Translations under genes and position numbers: made by a program
In this document: positions 8,350-16,734 of the stretch, in pieces
How positions within the stretch are numbered: position 1 is the stretch's first letter
Layout: the number at the start of each line of letters is the position of its first letter
Assembly: GCA_017308595.1 (NCBI GenBank)
Contig: JAFKER010000017.1
Span: forward strand, 1 to 64,000
Length of the DNA: 64,000 nucleotides
Origin: Afipia sp.
GTDB taxonomy: Bacteria; Pseudomonadota; Alphaproteobacteria; Rhizobiales; Xanthobacteraceae
Reading direction: 5' to 3'
Notes under the pieces: generated by a model
What the model was told of the DNA's origin: nothing
The model's input: only the letters and a program-made list of their open reading frames with translations
The model's database searches: none

Positions 8350-10020
8350 TCAGTGTGCAGCAGCTGCCGCGACGGTTGGGGTCGAATGCGGCACAACTTC
8401 AAGGGGCGCGAAAGACTCCGCCTGCGCAAAAGCCCAGGCATGGAAGCGCGGATTATCGCTATCGCCTTCGAGCAACTCGCCGGGACGAAGCTCGGGATAG
8501 AGCCGCGCAAAGGACAGCACCTCGGTTGCCGAGATGCGATGCGAAAAATGGATCGGCTTGATTTCCTGCGGATGGCTGAGGCCGGATGCTGCGATCAGTT
8601 CGGCCAGCGCATGAAGTGTCGCATGGTGATAGTTGTAGACGCGCGTGGTCTTGTCCGGAACAACCAGTGCGCGGTTGCGCGTGAGATCCTGTGTCGTCAC
8701 GCCGGTCGGACAGCGGTCGGTATGGCAGCTGAGCGATTGAATGCAGCCGAGCGCGAACATGAAGCCCCGCGCCGAATTGCACCAGTCGGCGCCAAGCGCC
8801 ATGGCACGCGCAACATCGAAGCCGGTCGCAATCTTACCCGCGGCACCGATGCGGATGCGGTCGCGCGCATTGATGCCGATCAGCGCGTTATGCACGAAGT
8901 TGACGCCCTCGCGCATCGGCATCCCGAGATGATCCATGAATTCAGCCGGCGCTGCGCCGGTGCCGCCTTCCTTGCCATCCACCACGATGAAATCCGGATA
9001 GATACCGGTCTTCAGCATGGCCTTGCAGATCGCCAGAAACTCCCAGCGATGCCCGATGCACAGCTTGAAGCCCACCGGCTTCCCGCCGGACAATCGCCGC
9101 ATCTCGCTAATGAACTGCATCATCTCGATCGGGGTTGAGAACGCGCGGTGATAGGCTGGCGAGATGCAATCCTCCCCCATCGCGACGCCGCGAATGCGCG
9201 AGATTTCCTCGGATACTTTCGCGGCTGGCAACACGCCGCCATGGCCGGGCTTTGCGCCTTGGCTGACTTTCAGCTCGATCATCTTGATCTGATCGTCACT
9301 TGTCACTTTGGCAAACAGGTCGGGATTGAAAGTGCCGTCCGGATTGCGGCAACCGAAATAACCTGATCCGATTTCCCAGATCAGGTCGCCGCCATTCTCG
9401 CGATGGTAGGGACTGACACCGCCCTCGCCGGTATCATGGGCGAAGTTTCCTTTCTTCGCCCCTGCATTCAGCGCGCGTACCGCGTTGGGACTAAGCGCAC
9501 CAAAGCTCATCGCGGAAATGTTGAACACCGATGCGGAATACGGTTTGCTGCAATCGGGACCACCAACGGTTACGCGGAAATGTTCGTCGGCCGGCGGCTT
9601 GGGTGCGACAGAATGGTTCATCCATTCATAGCCCTCGGAATAGACGTCTTCCTGCGTGCCGAACGGACGCTTGTCGAGCACCATCTTGGCGCGCTGATAA
9701 ACCACTGCGCGCGTATCTCGGCTAAAGGGCTTGCCGTCTTTTTCGCTTTCGAAAAAGTATTGCCGCATCTCGGGCCGGATTTCTTCCAGCAAAAATCGAA
9801 TATGCGCGGAGATCGGATAATTGCGCAGGACGGCGTGGCTTTTCTGAAGCAGGTCGTGAATACCCAGCACCGACAGCGAGCCGAAAATCGCAATCGGGAT
9901 CGCAAACAAAATAATATCTTCGGGATCGTAAATCGCGCCGCAGACCAGAAGCGCGGTGACGGCAATGCATAGCGTCAGGACAATGAAACGAGGCGAGAAC
10001 ATCAGCTCAAGAACTTGCAT
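8350..10020 (-). CDS. Membrane-anchored FMN-binding glutamate-synthase-like protein
   Basis: The 556-residue protein has two N-terminal membrane segments (~8-30 and ~36-52) followed by a GltS-type FMN barrel: GGxD near the centre, IEMMQFI, a lysine in FIVVDGKEGGTGAAP and the Cys-rich CIQSLSCHTDRCPTG loop that binds the 3Fe-4S cluster in glutamate synthase. It lacks the amidotransferase and the C-terminal GXGXG domain of full-length GltB, so it cannot use glutamine on its own. Stand-alone versions are widespread and their reaction is not firmly known. It converges with the porin gene (4-base gap). Confidence 0.87.
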   Translation of the reverse strand: MQVLELMFSPRFIVLTLCIAVTALLVCGAIYDPEDIILFAIPIAIFGSLSVLGIHDLLQKSHAVLRNYPISAHIRFLLEEIRPEMRQYFFESEKDGKPFSRDTRAVVYQRAKMVLDKRPFGTQEDVYSEGYEWMNHSVAPKPPADEHFRVTVGGPDCSKPYSASVFNISAMSFGALSPNAVRALNAGAKKGNFAHDTGEGGVSPYHRENGGDLIWEIGSGYFGCRNPDGTFNPDLFAKVTSDDQIKMIELKVSQGAKPGHGGVLPAAKVSEEISRIRGVAMGEDCISPAYHRAFSTPIEMMQFISEMRRLSGGKPVGFKLCIGHRWEFLAICKAMLKTGIYPDFIVVDGKEGGTGAAPAEFMDHLGMPMREGVNFVHNALIGINARDRIRIGAAGKIATGFDVARAMALGADWCNSARGFMFALGCIQSLSCHTDRCPTGVTTQDLTRNRALVVPDKTTRVYNYHHATLHALAELIAASGLSHPQEIKPIHFSHRISATEVLSFARLYPELRPGELLEGDSDNPRFHAWAFAQAESFAPLEVVPHSTPTVAAAAAH

Positions 10021-10298
10021 GAAAACCTCGCTGGCAAATCCGGCAATAAGTCCGGCGGCTGGCCTGTACAGTGACGCCCTTCGGAGCGCAGGTCGATGAC
10101 GACCTACGGTCCGCGGCGGTCAGCATAATTATACATCAAACCGGCGGCTCATTGATATCAACTGACGGCACCCACCTGACTTGGCATGCGAGCCCTGCCC
10201 GACGTGATCCCGTCATATCGCTCGCATAGAATTGATACCCTGCGTTGATCCAGCGTCGTGCTGCAAAGCAATATCCTCGGATGGCAACGGCCCACCGA

Positions 10299-11171
10299 TC
10301 AATGCTGATGGGGTTGCATCTCGCCCGGAATGCCGCCCTTTTCCAAGCCGCCATCCGCGATCCAGTCCTCGGTGCTTTTGATGGCTCGCGCGATGTGATC
10401 GTCGGTCCGGGTGAAGTCATAAGGCGAGCCGACCAGCGGACAGAGCGGCGGCACCACACAGTATTCGACGGTCGATTCAAGATATTGCAGTTCGACCGTC
10501 ATCTGCCGCGCAATGAGCAACGTCAGCGCATGCAACGCAGTCGCCACGGCTCCGACCGGCGGCTCCTGGCCGGCACAGGCAAATCCGGTCGGCATGATGA
10601 TCAGGCGTTCCGCGCCCTTGTCGATGGCGACACGGATCGGGGTATTACTGGAAATCGCGCCATCCGCAAGGAAACGGTTCTTGTGCTTGACCGGCGCAAA
10701 CGCGCCCGGAATGGCCGTACTGGCGACAATCGCTTCGGCTGCGGAGCCGTCGGAGAGCACGACGGTTTCGCCGGTCACGATGTCTGTGGTGACGATATGA
10801 ACCGGAACGATCGCTTCTTCCAGCTTCCTGTAGGGAAGATGATCCTCGACCAGCTTGCGCACGCCATCATGGGAGATCAGGAAATCACGGCGCCAGAGGA
10901 ATGACACGAACGAGCGCAGCGAGACCGGAAACACATCCTGCCGAGTCAGTCCGCGCCAGATTTCAGCAAGTTTCTTGACGCCCTCCAGAGTTGGCGCGCC
11001 TGCGTAGTAGGCGCCGTTCATCGCGCCAACACTCGATCCGACCACAAGATCAGCGGCCACGCCGTGCGCGGCAAGCGCCTGCATCATGCCGACCTGAATC
11101 GCGCCGAAGCTTCCGCCCCCTGCGAAGACAAACGCTGTCTTTTTTCCGGTATGGATATTCTTGCCGTGCAT
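10299..11171 (-). CDS. Patatin-like phospholipase (RssA type)
   Basis: The 290-residue protein is a predicted cytoplasmic acyl hydrolase. The oxyanion-hole motif GGGSFGAIQVG is at 18-28, the nucleophile Ser47 lies in GSSVG, and Asp170 in the ADGA motif completes the Ser-Asp dyad. Length and motifs match bacterial RssA-like patatins. No signal peptide or type V secretion domain is seen. It stands alone, with 278 bp of featureless sequence downstream and 250 bp upstream. The substrate is presumably a phospholipid or lysophospholipid. Confidence 0.9.
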   Translation of the reverse strand: MHGKNIHTGKKTAFVFAGGGSFGAIQVGMMQALAAHGVAADLVVGSSVGAMNGAYYAGAPTLEGVKKLAEIWRGLTRQDVFPVSLRSFVSFLWRRDFLISHDGVRKLVEDHLPYRKLEEAIVPVHIVTTDIVTGETVVLSDGSAAEAIVASTAIPGAFAPVKHKNRFLADGAISSNTPIRVAIDKGAERLIIMPTGFACAGQEPPVGAVATALHALTLLIARQMTVELQYLESTVEYCVVPPLCPLVGSPYDFTRTDDHIARAIKSTEDWIADGGLEKGGIPGEMQPHQH

Positions 11172-11421
11172 GCGGTTTACAGTAGCCTTCGCTTTATCCT
11201 GTCATGCATAGCCGCGGCGAACACGCGGCACGGCCGGATTTATACCAACCCAACATCGGCGTAGGCAATCAAGTTTGGTTGTTCGCAACGACCCGAGCGA
11301 ACGAGCGTCGGATCGCATAAATCTCGCTATGATCGGCCAAGCGTTCCTCGTCGGCTGTTGTTTTGCCGACACTGTGCACATCGCGGACTTTCGCGACAAG
11401 CCGCGTGCGCGAACGCCGCCC

Positions 11422-12117
11422 CTACGAGAGCGCCGTGGAATAGATCGTCATTGCACCGATGGCGATCGTGACGATACCGACAACAGCCTGAAGTCCGCGA
11501 TTGGCCCATGTCAGCCATCGTGCGGAGGCTGCCAGCGGCACCGCAATAACAGCGGACAACGCGCCCATCCCCAGCATCGAGCCTATTCCAAACAGCAGAA
11601 TATAGAACAAGGCGTGCAGCGGATTCGCGAATTGCGATGCGACAAGAACAAGAAGCGCAGCCGAGCCGGCCATGCCGTGCATCAGCCCAACCAATAGCGA
11701 GCGCCACCGGAAACCATGCTCGTGATCATGAGAGCTCCGCTGATGCGGAACGGCTTCGGCGCCATGGCTGTGAACATGAAGATGCGCGGTGCCGTCGCGA
11801 TGCCGATGCTGATGGAAATGCACGCGATCGCGCCACAATCGCCACAGCACATGCGCGCCGAGCCCGACCAGCATGATTCCGACCGCTGTTTCCAGCGAGC
11901 CCGAGATGTGTTCGGGGATGACACGGCCGAGCAGAATAGCAACGCCCGCAAAGACAAACAGCGTGATGGTGTGACCCAGCCCCCAGGTCAGCCCATGCTT
12001 GATAATGTCACGGACGTTCGAGCGCCGCGCCGCGATGCTGGACACCGCCGCGATATGGTCCGCCTCGAGCGCGTGCTGCATTCCGAGCAGGAAACCAAGA
12101 CCTAGAATTCCGAACAT
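11422..12117 (-). CDS. NicO/UreH-family nickel (cobalt) permease
   Basis: The 231-residue inner-membrane protein has six predicted helices. The first carries the HX4DH metal signature (His15, Asp20, His21 in HALEADH) typical of Ni/Co transporters, then LTWGLGHTITL and GLMHGMAGSAAL. A loop at ~100-142 has about a dozen His residues. Related proteins include UreH and the RcnA exporter. It lies 75 bases after the TonB receptor gene, with no terminator or separate NikR site between, so co-transcription is likely. Control by NikR favours nickel uptake rather than efflux. That direction is inferred from regulation, not from the protein. Confidence 0.85.
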   Translation of the reverse strand: MFGILGLGFLLGMQHALEADHIAAVSSIAARRSNVRDIIKHGLTWGLGHTITLFVFAGVAILLGRVIPEHISGSLETAVGIMLVGLGAHVLWRLWRDRVHFHQHRHRDGTAHLHVHSHGAEAVPHQRSSHDHEHGFRWRSLLVGLMHGMAGSAALLVLVASQFANPLHALFYILLFGIGSMLGMGALSAVIAVPLAASARWLTWANRGLQAVVGIVTIAIGAMTIYSTALS

Positions 12118-12192
12118 TCGCCTGTCGATCTCATGTCACGGGGACGACTTTAGGGACTATTACAACTGTATTGAAGTAACTCTTTGCATAGG

Positions 12193-14538
12193 TCAGAACT
12201 GGCCCGCTACCGTGAGCCGCACCGCGAGCGGTTCGACCGGATGCAGCACGCGATCCATGACGCCGGTTTGGCATACGGCCGCTGGCAGCGGGGCACCAGA
12301 CCTGCACTGCGTATACAGGGCGTCGGTCTTCAGCAGCGAACCATAAGCATACGAGATCTGATCGGATTTGCTGTCCGTGAGATTGTAGGCGTCGAGCTGG
12401 ATGCGCCAGCCGTTATCGAAACGATAACCGACCTGTCCATTGAGCAACCCCGTGCCCGGCGACCTGAAGGCACCATCTTCGGTCAGCGGGCGCGGCCCGA
12501 AATAGCGGTAGCGCAGCGCGCCGAACCAGCCGGTCTTCTCGCCAAGCCGGATTCCCGCCGAGGCGATCATGTTGGGCGCGCCCGGAATGTAGTTTCCTGG
12601 TGCGTTACCAATCTGCGCTTCCGGATATCCTGCCAATTCCGCATAAGCCGCGGCTTGCGCCGAGTTATCACCGCGAAAACGCGCGTGAGTCATTGCAAGA
12701 TCGCCATCGATCTGCAGCCATGACACCGGCTTGTAGTGATTGCTCCATTCGAAGCCGTAGCGGCGGCTTGGACGGCTTGGCTCGGTGTCCCCGGCGTCTC
12801 CGACGAAGAGAATTTCCGACGCTGAATCCAGCACAAACAAACTGAGCGAGCTATCGAGGCCGGGAACGATCCTCGTGCGGACACCAACCTCGGCGCCGCG
12901 CGTCCTGACCAGAAATGGAGAGGCATCGACCGGAGACCCGTCCGATGGCGATTCCTTGATCGTCACGCCGCGCGCGTCGTTGCTGTGAAAACCCTCGCCT
13001 GCGTTGATGAAGAATTCGGTCTTGTTGAAAGGTCCAAACACCAGACTCATTTTGGGGCTGCCGATCGACGCATTGGCATTGCCGGAGTTGGCCGGCCTCA
13101 ACAGCGAATTGACATTTGTGTTGTAGAAATCGCCGCGATAACCGAGCGTCGTGCGCATCCATTCGGTCCAGTGAACCGTGTTCTGGACGTAAACCCCGAC
13201 ACTGGCTTCCTTCACCTTGTCGCTGCGGGTGCTGGACCAGAATTGCCGCTGGTAAGTATTCGACAGCGCCACCTTGATGTCGTCATAGCGGCTCTGGAAT
13301 CCGATCTCGGTCTGCATCGGCAGACCCGCAACCATCGTATTGAACGTGTGCGACGCATTTACGCCTGCCAGTACACGATCATCACGCTGATGAAACTGAT
13401 CACCGTATTCAACGCCGTTGACAGGCTCGTTCAGGAAAAATGTGAAATTGTTGTAGAGGTCGAGCGAGCTTTTGATCGCGTAAAAATTGATCTTGGACGA
13501 TCCGTCCTTGTCGCTCTGCACCCATCGGCCCGACAGCGAAAAACGATCGGAGCGCCCGCCGTCGGTCGGGTCGAGCGCCCCGTAAAGGCCGACCTGCCCC
13601 GACGTGATCGCACGCAGTGGAATCTGGTCGGTCGAATTCCATCGATTGGCATAAGCCATGCCGGTCAGCGAGAAACCGTTGGCTGCGGTGCCTTCCGTAT
13701 AGCGCACCACTGCGTTGAGCTTGCGCAGCTTGTCCGGATTGTCCCACGGCCCATTGTAGGTGTTCACCTCTCCGGCGACCAACAGGTTACCGTCGCCGAT
13801 CTTTGCCGAAGTGATACCGAGGCCGCGGCGATAACCAAAGCTGCCGACAGTACCAAGCGCCATGGTTTTCTGAATCGTATCGATCAGCCCGATATGCACG
13901 GCGCCCACGGAGGAGAAATCGCCTTCGTCGGCGAAATACGGGCCCTTGCGAATGTTCACCGAACCGATCAATTCCGGAATCAGAAAGTTCAGATCGGCAT
14001 AGCCCTGCCCGTGACCGTGAGTGCGCATGTTAACCGGCATGCCGTCGACGTTGATCGCCAGATCCGTTCCGTGGTCGAGATTGAACCCGCGCAGAAAATA
14101 CTGGTTGGCTTTACCATCGCCGCTGTGCTGCGTGATGATGAGTCCCGGCACCACTTCAAGTGCTTCGGCGGGCCGGGAAAACGGCCGCGCATTGACCTCC
14201 TCACCGCTGACGTTTTTCTCGCTGGCGGACGCAGCCGGTGTCTCTGTTACATTCTCCGTCGCATTTGAGCTTGCAGTCGCGGGGGCGACCTGCGGCGCGA
14301 CGCGACGCTCCAACCGCGTGCGCGGCGTCACGACATTGACTGGCGGTAACGACGACTCTGCGGCCATGTCGGTGCTTTGCGACCACACATCCTGTGGTGT
14401 CGCGATCAAGCCGGTAAGGGCGATGCCGACCACCAGTTGCGTGCGATGGAGAACGCACGCGCGATGCCGCATGCGGCAACCATTCGCTGCAGACCCGCGA
14501 AGCTTCGAACTCAACCGTTGAATGAAAATGCCCCGCAT
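12193..14538 (-). CDS. TonB-dependent outer-membrane receptor, probable nickel receptor
   Basis: About 781 residues from the ATG at 14538 or 759 from an ATG at 14472; both lie downstream of the NikR operator, whereas a TTG start at 14643 would lie upstream of it and is rejected. Either start gives a signal peptide (LVVGIALTGLIA, cleavage near WSQS). A plug domain follows, with the EVVPGLIITQHSG box, RGFNLDHGTDLA and NMRTHGHGQGYADL, then a 22-strand barrel ending in TVAGQF. His residues in the plug (HGHGQ) and the operator point to nickel. It imports across the outer membrane with TonB-ExbBD, which are not in the window. Substrate assignment is inference. Confidence 0.87.
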   Translation of the reverse strand: MRGIFIQRLSSKLRGSAANGCRMRHRACVLHRTQLVVGIALTGLIATPQDVWSQSTDMAAESSLPPVNVVTPRTRLERRVAPQVAPATASSNATENVTETPAASASEKNVSGEEVNARPFSRPAEALEVVPGLIITQHSGDGKANQYFLRGFNLDHGTDLAINVDGMPVNMRTHGHGQGYADLNFLIPELIGSVNIRKGPYFADEGDFSSVGAVHIGLIDTIQKTMALGTVGSFGYRRGLGITSAKIGDGNLLVAGEVNTYNGPWDNPDKLRKLNAVVRYTEGTAANGFSLTGMAYANRWNSTDQIPLRAITSGQVGLYGALDPTDGGRSDRFSLSGRWVQSDKDGSSKINFYAIKSSLDLYNNFTFFLNEPVNGVEYGDQFHQRDDRVLAGVNASHTFNTMVAGLPMQTEIGFQSRYDDIKVALSNTYQRQFWSSTRSDKVKEASVGVYVQNTVHWTEWMRTTLGYRGDFYNTNVNSLLRPANSGNANASIGSPKMSLVFGPFNKTEFFINAGEGFHSNDARGVTIKESPSDGSPVDASPFLVRTRGAEVGVRTRIVPGLDSSLSLFVLDSASEILFVGDAGDTEPSRPSRRYGFEWSNHYKPVSWLQIDGDLAMTHARFRGDNSAQAAAYAELAGYPEAQIGNAPGNYIPGAPNMIASAGIRLGEKTGWFGALRYRYFGPRPLTEDGAFRSPGTGLLNGQVGYRFDNGWRIQLDAYNLTDSKSDQISYAYGSLLKTDALYTQCRSGAPLPAAVCQTGVMDRVLHPVEPLAVRLTVAGQF

Positions 14539-14574
14539 GTCGATCTGAACCGGCGGACCAGACTCGCATGCACG

Positions 14575-14602
14575 GTATGATATTGTCAATAATTCGTCAT
14601 AC
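14575..14602 (-). promoter_or_regulatory. NikR operator, GTATGA-N16-TCATAC
   Basis: The two 6-base half-sites are perfect inverted repeats separated by exactly 16 bases, which is the operator defined for E. coli NikR at nikABCDE. On the minus strand the first half-site continues as CGAAT, which also matches the E. coli site. A TTGACA hexamer (-35-like) lies inside at 14584-14589 on the minus strand, so bound Ni-NikR would block RNA polymerase. It is 37 bases upstream of the proposed receptor start. Confidence 0.9.
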
Positions 14603-14809
14603 TGACGCACATGCCCCAGCAGCTTCCGCCATCCCCACGGCAAATCAGTGAAAAACCCTGTTGCCGCGCGTAGCGCCTTCCGTGATGATGCATGAGGGTT
14701 ATGCGCGATGCCTCGCTTCCAGCAAGGCTTTGTTCAAAATCGTCAATCCGGAGATATCCGGCAAAGAAAGTACCGCAGACAGCGGCGCAATAAATCCGGG
14801 AGGATACAC

Positions 14810-15787
14810 GTGGCTCTGAAATTACATCGATATGCCTTGCTCGCTCTCATGGCTGGCGCACTGGCGGGCGGAAAAGCCCAAGCCCAGAACTGGCCCGAGA
14901 AGCCGATTACATTTGTCGTGCCCTTCGCCGCCGGTGGCGGTACCGATGCCTTCGCGCGTCCACTCGCCGCACAACTCGACAACCAGTTGGGGACCCGCGT
15001 GCTAATCGAAAACCGGGCAGGCGCGGGCGGCACGGTGGGCGCATCTCAGGCGTCGAAGGCCGCGCCGGACGGCTACACTTTCTTCGTCGGCGCAGCGCAT
15101 CACGCCATCGCTCCGGCGATCTACCCCAATCTCGACTACAATCTTCAGAAGGATTTCGTCGCGGTGGCGCTGATCGCGCGGCCACCTCAGGTGATTGTGG
15201 TCAATCCCGGCAAGGTTGAAGCCAAAACCCTTGCTGAGTTCATAACCTTTCTCCGCGCCAACCCCGACAAGCTGAACTACGGTTCGGCAGGCGCAGGAAC
15301 GACACATCATCTTGCTGGCGAGCTATTCAAGATTCTGACAAAGACACGAATTCAGCATGTGCCTTATCGCGGCGCAGGCCCCGCCATGGCCGATCTTGTC
15401 GCCGGTCATGTGCCTCTGGTGTTCGACGGACTCGGCTCGTCCGCGCCGCAAATTCGCGGCGGGCAATTGCGCGCGCTTGCTGTTGCCGCGCCGAAGCGAG
15501 TCCCGGGCTTCCCGGATGTGCCCACCGCCGCGGAAGCCGGTGTCCCGGGATTTGAGGTATCGACCTGGTATGGTGTCTTCGCGCCAAAAAACACGCCACC
15601 GGCGATTGTCGAACGCATGACCAAGGAGTTGCAGAAAGCCATGCAGACGGCAACGATCAAGGACGCGTGGGAGAAGAACGGATCCGATGTTCCTGATGTC
15701 ACAGGTGCAGCCTTCGCGACCATGGTCGCGGCGGAAACCGTGCGCTGGCAGAAGGTGGTTACAGAAGCCGGCGTCAAGCTCGACTGA
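14810..15787 (+). CDS. Bug/TctC-type tricarboxylate-transport substrate-binding protein
   Basis: The 325-residue periplasmic binding protein has a signal peptide (LLALMAGALAGG, cleavage after AQAQ). The mature start NWPEKPITFVVPFAAGGGTD is the family hallmark. The GTG at 14810 is chosen because GGGAGGA lies 6 bases upstream and the signal peptide begins there; in-frame codons from 14708 add a charged non-signal extension. Bug proteins bind carboxylates (citrate, aromatic acids) for TctAB, but many, like this one, are orphans without adjacent TctA/TctB genes. The ligand is unknown. Confidence 0.9.
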   Translation: MALKLHRYALLALMAGALAGGKAQAQNWPEKPITFVVPFAAGGGTDAFARPLAAQLDNQLGTRVLIENRAGAGGTVGASQASKAAPDGYTFFVGAAHHAIAPAIYPNLDYNLQKDFVAVALIARPPQVIVVNPGKVEAKTLAEFITFLRANPDKLNYGSAGAGTTHHLAGELFKILTKTRIQHVPYRGAGPAMADLVAGHVPLVFDGLGSSAPQIRGGQLRALAVAAPKRVPGFPDVPTAAEAGVPGFEVSTWYGVFAPKNTPPAIVERMTKELQKAMQTATIKDAWEKNGSDVPDVTGAAFATMVAAETVRWQKVVTEAGVKLD

Positions 15788-15804
15788 TCGCCGCGACAAA
15801 CTCG

Positions 15805-15850
15805 CATCATCACTGCCGGTTCGCATCGGTGCGGACTGGCGGTGATGATG
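15805..15850 (+). terminator. Long hairpin between the binding-protein gene and tRNA-Arg
   Basis: Two 20-base arms (15805-15824 and 15831-15850) pair along their full length with three G-U wobbles in RNA and a 6-base loop. There is no clear U-tract. It sits between convergent genes and probably ends or buffers transcription from one or both sides. Confidence 0.5.
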
Positions 15851-15869
15851 ATTGCAAACGAAAACGAGA

Positions 15870-15946
15870 TGGCGATCCCGGGAAGACTCGAACTTCCGAC
15901 CTACGGTTTAGGAAACCGTCGCTCTATCCGGCTGAGCTACGGGACC
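15870..15946 (-). tRNA. tRNA-Arg (anticodon CCT)
   Basis: The 77-base cloverleaf reads on the minus strand: acceptor GGTCCCG pairs with CGGGATC (one G-U), D arm GCTC/GAGC, anticodon stem ACGGT/ACCGT with loop TTCCTAA (anticodon CCT, reading AGG), T arm GGAAG/CTTCC with loop TTCGAGT, discriminator G and an encoded CCA. Confidence 0.96.
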
Positions 15947-15986
15947 GGTCTGTTCTCCTGCCGCAGACGACGCGACAAGAACGACT

Positions 15987-16048
15987 GAAACTTTCGCAAC
16001 TCCATATCAGACACGATGCACGACCGCCACCCCGCCTCATAACCATCC
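15987..16048. repeat. Direct repeat copy 1, upstream of a VOC gene
   Basis: It shares AAACTTTCGC and a 17-base block CGACCGCCACCCCGCCT plus a TAACC tail with a second copy at 16631-16684. The blocks are 23 bases apart here and 17 in the other copy. Read on the opposite strand, both copies encode RRGGGRA...ESF.RS, which may be chance from shared ancestry. Both copies lie 50-85 bases before a gene start. Confidence 0.5.
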
Positions 16049-16127
16049 TGGCCGGGGCTGGCATATTATGCACCCACAGTCCGGGACAACTCATAGCCCA
16101 GCCCGGCCCACCAATGAAGGACGCCCA

Positions 16128-16541
16128 ATGCCTGTCAAAGTCACCGCGCTCGATCATCTCGTCGTCAATGTCACGGACGCCGAAAGGTCAGCTGTCTGGT
16201 ACGCGCAAGCGCTCGGCATGACTCGGCAGGATTTCGATCCGGGCGGCGGCTACGCCAAACGCATCGCAATGGTATTCGGAGATCAGAAGATCAACCTGCG
16301 GCCAGTTACGACCGGGAAAATCGAATGGTTCACGGCCGACCATGAAGCCGCCGGAAGCGACGATCTATGCTTTCTGACAACATCGACCCCGCAGCAGGTT
16401 GTCGATCACCTGACGAACTGCGGCATTGCCATTGAAGAAGGTCCGGTGGAACGGCACGGCGCGCGGGGAACGCTGAATTCCGTCTATTGTCGCGATCCGG
16501 ACGGAAGCCTGATCGAAATCGCATCCTACAAAACGGCCTAA
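16128..16541 (+). CDS. VOC (glyoxalase/dioxygenase fold) protein
   Basis: The 137-residue single-domain vicinal-oxygen-chelate protein starts at the ATG at 16128, preceded by GAAGGA. Two beta-alpha-beta-beta-beta modules are visible: LDHLVVNVTDAERSAVWYAQALGM with the first metal-ligand His at position 9, and DDLCFLTT to YCRDPDGSLIEIASY with the closing Glu. This matches the small 'VOC family virulence protein' group related to fosfomycin and glyoxalase enzymes. The substrate is unknown. It stands alone after the tRNA gene. Confidence 0.88.
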   Translation: MPVKVTALDHLVVNVTDAERSAVWYAQALGMTRQDFDPGGGYAKRIAMVFGDQKINLRPVTTGKIEWFTADHEAAGSDDLCFLTTSTPQQVVDHLTNCGIAIEEGPVERHGARGTLNSVYCRDPDGSLIEIASYKTA

Positions 16542-16630
16542 GCGCCCCGGCTATTTCCGTTGAGCGCGGATCAACCCGATTTGCGCGGTCGGCTTGCCGG
16601 CTGAACCGCAGATGAACGACGGAGCGCTTA

Positions 16631-16684
16631 AAACTTTCGCGATTCCAAAGTGCTGCGCGACCGCCACCCCGCCTTGTAACCGTC
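16631..16684. repeat. Direct repeat copy 2, upstream of yidB
   Basis: This is the second, diverged copy of the sequence at 15987-16048, with the same 10-base and 17-base blocks and a TTGTAACC tail. It ends about 50 bases before the yidB-like start. Confidence 0.5.
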
Positions 16685-16734
16685 ATAACGAGACACTACT
16701 CTTCGCGAAGAGGGGCGCTCGACAGGAGATGACA

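Noticed and set aside
12985-14268. 427-codon plus-strand open frame inside the TonB receptor gene
   Set aside because: It is antisense to a well-supported receptor with clear domains and has no family features; GC-rich third positions create such frames.
14539-14643. Upstream TTG start for the TonB receptor
   Set aside because: It would begin upstream of the NikR operator and its -35-like hexamer, and the added residues do not look like a signal peptide.
14539-14809. Cobalamin riboswitch before the TonB receptor
   Set aside because: No B12-box-like conserved core is visible, and a precise NikR operator explains the regulation.
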